Positions 35,743 to 48,600 of a stretch of DNA of 64,000 nt are shown here, piece by piece; positions within the stretch are counted from its first letter, which is position 1, and each line of letters starts with the position of its first letter. Origin of the DNA: Guillardia theta CCMP2712 (lineage: Eukaryota; Cryptophyceae; Pyrenomonadales; Geminigeraceae); assembly GCF_000315625.1 (NCBI RefSeq), contig NW_005434664.1, forward strand, positions 1 to 64,000, in the 5' to 3' direction. The position numbers and the translations under genes were made by a program. The notes beneath the pieces were generated by a model. The model was given only the letters and a program-made list of their open reading frames with translations. It was not told the origin of the DNA and did not search any database.

Positions 35743-36684
35743 AGCTCCACATTTACATATTGTGCATTTCAACAAAGAATGAACATCATCTGATTTGCAT
35801 ATCTCTGTACGGGCTTGAAACATTTCATCACATCAATGTAATCCAACAGAAAAATCTCTGAAAACCGTATGGTCCGTCGAGGGAAGGGTCTATTGGATGA
35901 GAGCGACATTAGGTCGTCTCAGTAGACTTGTAGTAGGTAGAATGCATTAGACTAATCCCTTGTTCGCGAACCTCTTCAACAATAAGTTGACACGAGGACT
36001 ACGAGAGTCGAAGAGGACCCTGACTACTGTCCCACAGGCCATGTACGGCGAGTAGGACTATGAAATCTTCGGTTTTCCGTTGTAAAGGATAGAATTTGAC
36101 TTTTTTGTTTATGTCAAGTGGGGGGTGGCCATATAATATAGGAGAGCAGAGCGCGTATGCTGGAGGGAGAGTGGGTGGGTATTGAATTTTTAGTCAACTT
36201 ATTGGCTCAACTAAAACTAACTCCTAAAATCTGAGGGCATCAAGGATTCCCTGGCGCATTTGATGTGCGAGATGCGGCCAATGAAGCTGAAAGATGAAGA
36301 CAGGTAAGCATGGGAAGAGCGGAAGACAGGTGGCAAAGGAGGAGAAAGGAAGACATGTAACAAAGGGGAAACAGGAAAGACAGGCAGCAAATGGTGAGAA
36401 GGGAGGCAAGCTTAAGTTGTATTTGAAGTTAGTGAAAAGAATGAAGAAAACATTTTGATCAAACAGGCAACATATTGCAAACCAGAAGGATACGATTGGA
36501 GAGATGATCTCCCCACCGCAGGCATAGATCTACTTTCAGCAGAGAAAGCCTCATATGCATGTTACATGGATCTCAAAGGGTGCGAGCCGATTTATAGCAC
36601 ACTGACGAGGAACTACAGGTTGATGAGCGATCGAAAACAAATTCCTCATCCAAAGATACCCTGAGCTGTGAGATTTTGGCCAAA
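35743..36684. other. Intergenic upstream of the giant gene
   Basis: About 940 bp. It presumably holds the 3' end of the RRM gene and the promoter of the giant gene. A TATA-like word (ATATAATATA) is at about 36131-36140, some 550 bp before the ATG, which is far for a core promoter unless a 5' UTR intron exists. A purine-rich stretch runs from 36280 to 36420. The short + strand frame 36455-36664 has no recognisable features. Confidence 0.4.
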
Positions 36685-39600
36685 ATGATGTCTAGAAGAC
36701 ACTTTGTCCCTCATATGCTTCTTTTGTTGCTTTCTGACGTCGCGGATACATCACGACACGATCTTGATTATGCAAAACCGTATGGGGATGGATTGACAAT
36801 TGCAACTGCTGGTGTCAGGGGACGATATTTGTTGGTATCAAGTGATCTCTCTGCGAACCGATTAAAGGAATTCTCTTCAGCGTTGATTCACGTAACTTGG
36901 TCTTCAAATGAGAAATTCAGATCTCCAATTGTTCGTTATGACTCTGTTTCTATGCCTCAAAGTTGTCCTGATTCTCGTGGATATTGCATTACTGAGATCC
37001 GAATCGTCAAACCAGGAGGAGGATGTTTGACTGGAGGCAAGATTTATGCAGAAGGTGGTGGTGGATCTCAATTTTCGGCAGACTTTTCAATCAATTCTAG
37101 GGGTTCAATCTCAGACGTGCACATCATTGACCCTGGACATTCGTATACATCAAGCCCTACGATCTGGATTGCGCAAGGAGGAGATGGCTGTGGTGGTTTT
37201 GAATTCCTTCCAGTGATAAGCCGCGGGGATGAGCATTACGTAGATTATCTGATCACGTTGAGTGGAAAGTTTTTGATTTTACACAAGAAGTTGATTCAAG
37301 GCGGATTGGGATTGAATCTCGGAAATTTTGAAAATGGAAATTGGATATTCAGTAAAGTTGATAGAAACAATTGGTTTTCCAGACGAGAGTTCACATATGA
37401 TTTCAGCAACATTTCAGGAGAGTGGGCTGGCAAGCTACAGTCGTTACAGGGTGGCAATGTGATGTTCACAGTAAGGACAAGCTCTAGCATCAGGCTTTGG
37501 ATCAATGGCGAGGTTGTCATTGACACCATCTACAAAGACCACTCAACAATTTCAAAGGCATGTACAACGATTGATAGCGCCTTTTACTTTCAAGTAATTT
37601 CAGATTTGGATAGAGGCGTTCGTTCATTCACATCAATGAGTTGCCCTATGAAATCATTACAAAGTGCAGCCTCATCTTCTGCAAAAATACATGAATTTCA
37701 ATTTCAAACCTTGTTGTTGCCAGCCATGTCTGTACATAAAGTTGACATCCTGGAACCTGGTGTGATTGGGATAGCAAGAGACGGAGTCGTGATATATCAT
37801 TTGGGCATGAACTCTGGGGCAGTACCCTCGATCGATTCATGTGGAGGCGTTCTGTTTGCGAGTGGACTATATGCCTATGTGAAGTATCCGTCTTGTCTCC
37901 TTCCAAATCCGGAAGTCGCACACTCACCTCTGGTTGGATTCATGTTAGATGGAATTCCAATCTACGGTCCACTCGATGTCGGAGGTGCAAAGGCGGAGGA
38001 CATTCATGGTCGCTATCAACTCGACGAATGTGGAGGCCATGTGGACTCTCAAAACAACTTCTATCACTATCACTACAGGTCGAAGTATCCTTTCTCCATC
38101 TCGTGCTTCAGGGCCTGTCTATTCCAGCCAAATCTGATTTACCGGAATCCGTACGTTGCTAAAATTAGCCAAGATTGCAAGGATTCCGATTTGAAGTACA
38201 GTTACCATCCTCTTGACAATCTTGCTATTTCTGTCATTAACAATTTTGACCCTCAAGCTCATCTAAAATTGTCCGTGTTTCATGGCGGCAGGAACATGAC
38301 TTACGGCAAGTTTTATGATTTTAAGTTACAATTTGAAGATGTTGGAATCGGAAGTTTCTTTGACCTCAAATGGGCTAACGAGTACCAATCGCCTACACAC
38401 ATTCCCGATGCTTTATTCTTTTTCTCTCAAGACATTATGAGCAATGACATTTCAATGTTGATTTTGCCGGGCTTGGCTTCAACAGCAACATCGACGACCT
38501 CGGCGCAGAATGGCAGCTCGTATAGGGTTGGTATCTGGAATGCCGAAGTGGTTACGAGGGATAGATACGGAAATAGATGCTCTTCGACGAACTTGACAGT
38601 AGTTTCGTGGATTGAGTTAAACGCCTCTATCGTGAATTGCACCGTAATTTACCAGGGCAGTGGCAATTATCGCGTTTCGGCCCTCGTCACACGATCAGGG
38701 TCCTGGAACTTCAACGTACTTGTCAATGAACGACTGCTTGACGATTCACCCAAGGTTTTGATCTTCGAACCAGGCTCCGTCGACGCAAAAATTTCGGCTG
38801 TCATTGGAAACTGTAATGGAGGCCTTGAATTCATTATGACTAGAGGCCAAGTTGCAAACTTTCTGATTCAACCGAAAGATTCCTTTGGTAATAATGTCAC
38901 AACTACCTCTGGTGTTGGGTTCTCTGCATGGTTGCGGAAAGATCTTACCGTACACAATTACTGTCCTATCTATCAACTCCTCCCTTCACTCTACTCAGCA
39001 TCCTGTCTTGCTTACACCCCGGGACTCATTTCGCTGGAAGTTGTCTTCCAACTCCATTTTGTAGGCTCAACTCCTTTGCAAGTCTACGTCGAAGCTGGAT
39101 CAACATGTGCAGGGACTAGCAGAGTGTATGGGCCACTTCTTACTCTTTCAACAGTTGGCATTGAAACATTCTTTTTCATAGAAACCCGTGACGCCCTGTA
39201 TTTCAACAAGAATGCAGGTGGCGACCAGTTTTTTGTTTCCTTCAATTCTACTGCTGCAAACGCCACTGGATCTGTCCTAGACGCATCTATGGATCGTTTG
39301 AATTTCACTTGCAACAGACCATCAAGCATGAACAATCCTTCTATTGAGTTAGGAATACTGCAGGCCACGCTTGAGGTATTCGATAAGCAGATGCTTTACC
39401 TCCGGACTGGAAAATCGTTTGCATCCTTTGGAGATTTTATTCTGATTGACTCTGAGATCATGTCAGTTGTCTCGAGTTCCAGCAATTCTCTTGTCGTTCA
39501 ACGAGGACAGTTCGGAGGTGCTGTTGGCATACATCTTCCTGGCTCCCTTATCTATCTCTTCCTTCCTAATTGTGAAGCGGGAAAGTACGTCACCTACGTG

Positions 39601-42600
39601 CAGCTCACCGTGTCCGGCACTTATGTTGTGACTGTGAGCTTGGGAGGGTTTTATCCACTCCACGGCTCGCCCTTCGTTTTAAGGGTGAGGCCAGCTGCTT
39701 TCTCGTTGAGCAACAACAAGGTTGTGGGGGAGGGCCTGACCTTGGCTACTGCTGGTTTCAAATCTCATTTCCAAGTTTTAGCAAGAGACTTGTATGGAAA
39801 TGTTATTGAGGCTTTTGATGATCAAATCGTGAACTATCAGATCTTTGATACATATCTGCAAGTCGTGTTCAACGGATCATACAGTCTCATGTTCTCAGAA
39901 GGGATGCAGCTACCTGTCTTCCTGGTCCAATACTATCTTGAAAAAGGTTCCTGCTCTTGCTTCAGCCACTCTCTGAAGATCAATGGCACAGATATCATTC
40001 CAGACCTGCAGGCATTGTGCTTGACTGTGGTTCCGCAGAGAGCGTCACTTTCAAACTCATTCTTCCCTCAGTTGACCAACAGAAACTTGAGCGTTGGAAC
40101 CCCTGCACTACAAGTCATTGATGCCTTCAATTCTGCTGGACAAGTGCAATGTTTAAATCGCATTGCTTCCGTTGAAATCCTTTATGATCAGGTCCAAGGT
40201 GCTTTGGTAGACGCATCTCAAGTGAAAGTGGATGTGACCTGTATCTTGCCTTGTACTGGAAGCGGCTTCAGCGCCACCTTTGATGTGCAGCAGGGCGAGG
40301 TCGGGAACGTTCGAGTACTTGATTGTGGATGTGGCTACGATCCAAAATTTCCTCCCCAGATAGGGAACGCGACATTTGCTCCAGGCGTTATTTTCAGGCC
40401 TGTGTTCCAAAGTCAGTCATTCGAAAGATGGAGCATCACTTATTCTGCCTTGTTGGTGTCTGGTTTGCGTGCAACCTTCTATGAGAGTGAGGAATTCACC
40501 GTGCCTGCGTTTTCCGGGCCCTGGTCAAATAAAGGAGTGCAGGATGTTCTTTGCCTTACATCAGGCTCCATCAGGACAAAGGAGTCACTAGGAAATCATC
40601 TGAATCCTTCCGTATTTGGTGACTTCAAAGGTTTTTTGATACTGCCCAATCAAGGTTACACCTCCATCTCTTTTGCTGCAACTGGATCTGGACAACGAGT
40701 AAAGCTGTGGATAGATGAAAGCATCGTGATAGATACATGGACGAGTCTTGGTGCATGGATAATGACATATTCCTTCACGCCATCCCAAGCATCCTCTGCG
40801 CATGAAATTCATATCCGTTACAAAGGAACCCCGCTTGATTGCTTGAGCTTGAAATGGAATGTCACAACAATAGAAGAATTGATTCCGCTTCAAGCTTTTG
40901 CTTCTCAATTGCATGTGACTCACCCAGTTCTTTCAGACATGAGAAATGGTTCGTACCAAATCGAATTTTCAAGCACAAAGTCTGGAATATATTCGAACGC
41001 TCTGGCTTTGACTTACAGAGGTGGTCTTTCGGCTACGTACATTCCAAACAAGTTGTGGCAGCTGACAGGGAATGAGCTGCGACGAGTCGATCCTGAGGTG
41101 AACTTTGTATGGGGATCGAAAGCACCGATGGCAAATTTCCCTTCAGATGACTTCAGCGTGATTTGGGAAGGATTTCTTCAACCCAAGGTAGATGACATCT
41201 ACCAATTGCACTTTATTGCAGATGACTCAATCGTTGTCTACTTCGACGGACAAAAAGTCTTGAACACTTCACAGGAAGAAATGAGAGTCGAATACGTATA
41301 TTTTGTGACATATCCCCTATTAGCGCAGAACTTGTATCAAATCAAAATTCTCTACAAAGAAGAGCAAGTGCATGCCAATGCTAGAATGCTTTGGAGCACA
41401 AATTCGATGGCGAAGGAGCTTATTTCATCTTCTTATCTGTTTTACTCTACCGAGCCATCCAGATATTTTGATTCATATATCCTGGCTTCAAATTTGAACA
41501 TAGATTTTACGGCCTCGAAAGCTGTCGGTCAAGTGCCCTCCAAAGTGACAGCAGGAGATTCTGCAACTTTCACAGCGTTCTATAAAGATCAATTCTTCAA
41601 CCCAACTTTCGGTGCGAATCCCGATGGGTTTTTCTTCGTAGCAAGAGCTCTTCCTGTGGCTGGTGGTATCCAGAGCTTTCAGATCGATATTGTGAACGGT
41701 GGATTGAATTACATTCCTGGATCTCTTCGAATTGAAGTCTGCAGTCAATTATTTTACTCCAACTTCAATGTCAGCAGCGTTGGATCTATCAACAGCATCG
41801 ACAACACTTTTTTCGATTGCGGAGAAGTTTCTCATGAACATGGGCTCCATGTAACTCCTCTATACTCTACTACAAACACGCTTCAAGGAGGTTCCGTTAC
41901 ATCAGTATCTATTTCTGGAACTGCCTCTCTACCATACAAACATGAGGGAAATCTTATTTGGAACTGTTCAGGCATAACCGATTGTGAGGGGTTTGGGCTG
42001 GCTGGAATTTGTTATGCCGCTTCCGGCAATGTCACCAGTGTCGTGCTTATTGATCACGGTAGCAACTTCTCATCAATAGCAAAGCCGTCTGTTTACTGTG
42101 AGGATGGATCAGGGCAAGAGTTCCAAGTCAACATCGCCGAGGGAGCATTGTTTCTTCCGATGTACGAAGCACCAATGCAGAAAGCAATCTGCAACTCTTC
42201 CGATCCCTGTGCAGACATGAATGTTGCTTCGCTCTCCCTCAGCGTATCACTCACTCGAGCTGGAACGATGGAGTTTTCGGTAGCCACAGCGTTTTCTGGA
42301 GGATTGCAGGCGACATATTATCTGTGTTCTTACTCAGAAGAGTTAGCATTGGATTGTGGAACTCCAGCTAAGACTGTAATTGACGCAGAATCGATTTTCT
42401 AGTCTTGGATCTGCGGGAGACATAACATGGCCGACTGAATCCAATCTTCCGTATGAAAATTACGCTTTGAGAGATGCAAATCCGTTTCGAGCCCGTTGGT
42501 TTGGATGGTTATACACGCCTTTCCTGCAGGAGAGGTTTGAAATACATTGCTCCATAGCAGAAACTGATGAGCGACTGCGTTTGTGGCTCGACAACATCAT

Positions 42601-45600
42601 GCTCATTGATCAGTGGAATAGTCTGGATGATCTCAACCTCTCAGCCTCTTTCCGAACGACAGATGCACGTCCGATATCACTCCAGCTCGAATACCAGGAA
42701 TTGGAGGGCTCTAGGAAACTGCAGGTGTCCCTGAAGCATGAGGATAATATCATGGCTTTGGGAGGAATTTATGCTTACTATGAGAATTATTTCAAAGGAG
42801 CAGAGCCCACTTCAATTGTCGTTGAAAGTTCGTCTACTTGTGCGTCGAGTTCAATCGTAATAGGCAATTTTCTACGGGCAAAGTTCGACAAAGTTGTTGA
42901 AATTTCTATTCTAGCAAAGGACAGCTTTAACAACATTGTGACCTCTCCCTCTGAGAATTTTGGTGCACTTTTGGTCAATGAAGACAATACTACAATCAGC
43001 AAATTCTTAATTTCAGAAATCGTGAATAGCACTTTCTACACAAAAATTTATGGAATCAACGAATCAATGTCAAGAGTCATGGTCATGTACTTTTCTCGAG
43101 GTTATATTCAAATCGATGTGGGCAATTTTAGTGAAATTTTTCATATTTCATCATCAATGTGCAGTCCTGTTCCATCTGGCTTAAAGAATTATGGCAGCTT
43201 AAGATGGAGCTTCTACATAATTCCCACAATCACTGGTCAGTACACGTTCACGTCAACAAGACTTTCATATGAAGATGAAATTTCGATATGGTTGGACGAT
43301 CATCCTTTGATCCTGAACAGGCTGACATCTTGTCTAGAGAGAGAAGTTGATATTTATCTATGTGCTGGCTGCTTGTATAGTGTTGTCTTGCTACAATCCA
43401 GCTATTCAGCTTACCACGACATTCCTTTGCGCTGGCGGTTTGAGACATCAAATGAATTCGTGTGTATTCCTCCTAGCGTTATTTACTCGTCTTTTGCTGT
43501 CAGCCAAGGGGCATACGAACTTCCGGCGGGGTCTCAATTGACTTCAAATACCTACAGCTGCGAGGGTGACTTCTTGACACTGACAACTGCTGGAGTACAA
43601 GCTTCGTTCACCTTGTTGGCGAACAGAGAGGGATTTGCAAGTGGGTCTGGGGATTCCAGTTGGTACCTTGTAGCATGGAAGGAAAGAAATCCGCCGCTGC
43701 TTATGTTTTATCCAGCTGTACAGCAAGCAAACTCCAGCTACTCCATACAGTACATGCTCACTTTGTCTGGATGGTATTTTACGTCCATCAAGCGCTACAT
43801 TCCTGGTGGTTTGATGTTCACTTCGACGATACCAAGCACTTTGACGAGCACACGATCTATCACATTGTTAGGATTTGAAAACGTTCTACAGAATGGTTCG
43901 AGCTGCTCATGGGAGGGTTTCTTGAGGCCAACATACTCTGAATTGTATTCTTTTATTGTTGATTGTGACAACTGTGCGCCAAGTCTCATAATTGACAATC
44001 AAGAGCTGTTCTCAGATGCTCAGTATTCGGTACATCGAATACAATCAGGCAAAGTTTTCTTGAATGATTCGCAAGCAACTTACATTCGTTTTCAAATAAG
44101 GTACACGCTTTCTGAAACACAATTACATCTTTATTGGATGAGTCGATCCCAAATGCTTCAGGAAATACCTTCAAGCAGATTTATGTATCCGGTTGAAACA
44201 GCATGCGAACAAGCCAGCATCCTTAATGTTCTTCCAACAAGCAATTTATGCAAGGATCTGGCAATTGTTACCGGATCAAGTCTGACATTGGCAACAGCAG
44301 GACAAACTATGACTTTCTCTCTGTTTCTTAGAGATACTTACGGCAACACGATTCAGAATCCAAGTGAGGGTGGCTCAATACTTAAGACGTATCTGGAATC
44401 TCACGAAATGAATGTTGATCTGTATTCAAGACCATTGATGCAAATACCAGTAGTCAACATTAATTTGGACTCATTTCAGAAGTCTATTGGTCTAGACACA
44501 GATAAATTTTTGAAATCGACAGGAATTATGCTGGAGGAAGATTTATCACCTGATGTCTCGTTTGCAAAGGTTGTGATGAATGCATCCAATTTCAGTCTTT
44601 TGCGCAAAAATATCTATATTGGTGGTGAGATCCTTTACGTAAAAAGCTTTTCGAATTTGAATGTGATTCAGCTTGTACGTGGAATTTTAGGTACGTATCC
44701 AGATTCCCATCCAAAAAATTCTCGAATTTACTCCTATATCGGCAAACCTGAGTCAAATTTTGCAATCAGCGTCCAACCATGCAAATTCACGCTTGCAAAT
44801 GTTTTTCAAAGCAACCCATTTCCAAGTCAATTGAATACTTTGACTGTAATACTAAGGTGCAATTGCAAACTGAATATTGCTGATGAAATCATCCTACAGG
44901 GAATGACTGGGAGCTCAACTAATGACGAATACATCGAAGTATTTCAAGAATACCTGGTCTTCAACCAAAGCGCTAATTGGAACTCTACCTCAGGGACCCT
45001 CTCATTATCACTCACGGAAGAAATGCTTCCAGACGAACATTATCAATTTTCTTTCTCCTTGAGGAATTCAATGAAGGGACAGCAGGCTCAAACAATAAAC
45101 GTGAAGACCAGCAACAGATTTTTTTCAGGCTACCTGGAACTGGCTTTCGAGGAGTATGGATACGCGAGGTCGGTCATCGGCGAGTTACAAAATGACTTCT
45201 CTTCAAACTCTCAAGTACTTGTGTTTCAGCCAACATCCTCAGTCAAAATTGGCGACCAGCTGCAAATCGACAGCGAGCGATTTCAAATAGTAAACGAAAC
45301 AGTCGGGTTTTTCGTGGTCGAGAGTCTGATGGAATTTCCACACATGAGGCCACATGCAAAGGGATCCCTGGTATATCAGATCCTGCAAGGAAGCAAGGAA
45401 GGCGACTCGGCTCCAATGAAGATCTATCCACCAACATTTCTGCTGAGCATAATTTCCCAATCAACCAAAACTCCATGCTGGACACCTTGTACAAGTGAAA
45501 ATCTCATCACTGTAAATCTAAAGTTGAGCATAAATCTTACAAATAGGTCGCAGTTGGTTTTTTCTGGTATTCTCAATTCACAAACAATTGATGCATATAT

Positions 45601-48600
45601 GACAGTACGACTCAATGAGTACGGAAGAAACATTTCAGCGAACGAGACAATTTTACATGTTCTATCACCTGTAAATGTCACATTGCAACAAGGACAGTTT
45701 TTAAGGATCGAACAAGAACTTCTTGTTATCAGATCAATCAATAAGGAAACTTTGTCGCAAAACTTTTCTGTCATCACCATTCTTGACTCATGGTTAAATC
45801 TCTTTCTACCAAATACGTACGCAAAGCTACACAATGGTATCATAGTTTTGGGCAATGATAACTTTGGAATAGGAGAATCTTTTCTTGTCCAACATATTGA
45901 ATGGGGTGACAGTTTACCAGGGCACTTGGATACCATCCAGTATCTGGATGCAACGTTGTTGGTCAACGGTATAGATACTGCACAAACTGAAATTTCTGTT
46001 ACTAAATTGGATATGAGAAGATTGCAAGTCAACTGTTTTCTTGCATTGAATGATGAGATTGTGAAAGTCGTATCAATCTTGTATGGAACGAATACAATCG
46101 AAGTCGCTCGAGCTCAAGCAGGAACTTCTGCTCAGACGCACACTTCAGATTCGATCGTTTCTGTCGAGCGATATTTCATCCTCATGCAAGATCTCAACGA
46201 AACCTCCACCACTTTGACTTTGAATTATGACTTTGTTCAATCCGTGCGGGCTGGGGAGGTTTTGCAGGTGCTCGATGAATCGATCTTGGTTCAAAACGTT
46301 GCAGTGATTGAGGATGAAACATCCATGAAATACTCAATAAGTTGCTTACGTGCGTATGGCACATCTACCTCATCATCTTACCAATCAAGCACGCCAGTTG
46401 TGAAAGTCGAAAGATCTTCGTTGTCCATGAGTTTGAACGAAAATCAAACAAAACTCCATATCCTCTCTAATTTGAGTGTTGCAACATCTGTCAGATCATT
46501 TCTGAAAATTGGGAATGAAGTTGTCAAGGTGCTTGGAGTGAATGGTACAGAGATAGTGATACAGCGTGCCCAAGGCAACACCAGAGCTACATATCACGTT
46601 CAAGGCGAAAATATTCACGTCTTGCCTTGTTCGGCCTTAGATCTAGCAAATGCTAGTGTTTTGGAATATGACACCTCGCGATTCCAAGTTGTTCCCGGTG
46701 TCATCGACATACGGCAAGGCTCAATCATTCAGATAGGAGCCGAAACGATTCGCGTGCTTGATGTGAGTAATTACACGGTCACAGTATCTAGGGGAGAGCT
46801 TGGGACCTCTGCAACACGACATACCAATGGAGACTTAGTTTGCCTCATTCCGCATACTTACCTTGACTTGAGGTTTTCCGGAAACCTTAGTTCAGCATCC
46901 ACAGTCATTCCAGTGATTTCTGTCCTTGCAGCAGATATTTTTGAAGGAAGCTTTATAATGATCGAAAGCGAGATTCTGTTTGTCTCAAAAATAACGGATG
47001 ACAATCACCTTGAAGTCGTTCGAGGTCAGAACGGAACTCTGGCATCAGAGCATGATTACAGATCGTCTATTGCTATCATTACATCTTCCAAAATCATCAC
47101 GCGAGATGTGCTTTCTGTTGAGCGAGGACAGGGTTCAACTGTAGCTTCCTCTCATCCAGACCTGGCCAAGGCGTCTTTAGTGGTTCCGATTTTCGATCTT
47201 GCAAATGTTGAATCCGGGTTTGGACAGTGGAGACAAAAAGAAGGAGAACTGATTTTTCACACCAAGGCAGACAATTTGGTTGCTGCTGGGACTGAATTTT
47301 CATTTCAATTCAATCTCAAAAACCCGAAGGCTGCAAACCCTGGGAATGTTGTATTTGTTTCAATGATTGAAGATCAAAAGAATGTAATCTATCCCACCCC
47401 CATGAATTCTGGACTCAATTTTTTCGTTATTGATAACCCGACCTTCGATGTTGCACAGTATTCTTACGGATTCCAATCATCCAGAACTTATATCCATTTA
47501 ACTTTGCGCTCAAATGTGGACCTTGAGGGTCCAGCAATTGTGCGAATCTATTTCGCTGACAGTCAGATGTTTGATGGGATTCTGTTGGTACTGCTGTCAG
47601 ATGGTTCCTCACCATTTGGTGGGGAAGCTAGTTGGGATTCTGTGTTGTTTGCATTAAAACTTCACATAAATGATACACAAAAATTGATTGCTGGAGTGGT
47701 ATACAACACGTCTCTGCTGATCAATCGCAAGGATGAGACACTTACTCAGCCAACCATCGAGGCTTATTCTGAAAGATCTGGTCTGAGAATTTTACGACAA
47801 AACCTGCAGAAGACAGGATATGACTACCCATGTCAGATGTATGTTCAATCTGATCAGAATCTCACCAACACCAGCGATATTTTGCCTTACGCGATGATAT
47901 ATCAAAACTCTTCATTTCCTGGTGAAATGAATAAGATAACTGTGATGCTTTGTTCATCCATCACTTTAGAAGGGACAATCATCTTTATTGAAGGGCTGCG
48001 TGGAAGTACGACCATTGATTCGATACTTTACTTGCAATACGAGCCTGAAGACGGAATATCCCGTTGTCCATTCAATGCTAATGCAACCTGGAGTAATGCA
48101 GCTGGGCGATGTGTCATGCAATTAGAATCAAATGTGTCCTTGATTGCAGGTACATTATGCAAGATTTCATTCGTCATAAGGAATAACATAAGCAGTCAGA
48201 TAGCTCAAAAACCATACATTGGCGTGGCTGCATTGAGTGGTAAATATGAAATGCGAACTGCAACACAGCTGTCCACTAGTATGTTCGGCAGCTTTTACAA
48301 CCTGCCTATGCTGATTCAAAGAGCCAGCTTTTTGTACCTTGCTTTGCAGCAGGACAGCACATTTCCAAATTCGAAGAACAATGTAATATTTTCTTTGATG
48401 ACCAATTGCAAGCTGAAAGGAACAGACAATTCTTCCTTTAAGATAAGGCTGACTCAGCTGACATTTTCTACTTCACAGGCGATTCATGTAACCTATGTGC
48501 CAGTTATGAAGGGATTGGTGTTGGACATCATTTCAAATTCAGTATACAGACTAAGTTTTGATATTATGATGCTCAAAGTTGATTTTAAAAATTACTATAT

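Noticed and set aside
42390-42410. Programmed +1 ribosomal frameshift
   Set aside because: No known slippery context is evident and a canonical GT-AG intron of normal length restores the frame. Kept only as a minor alternative in the findings.
45424-46032. A 202-aa minus-strand gene inside the giant gene
   Set aside because: The + strand frame here encodes clear repeat modules. The minus frame is a shadow with no motif.
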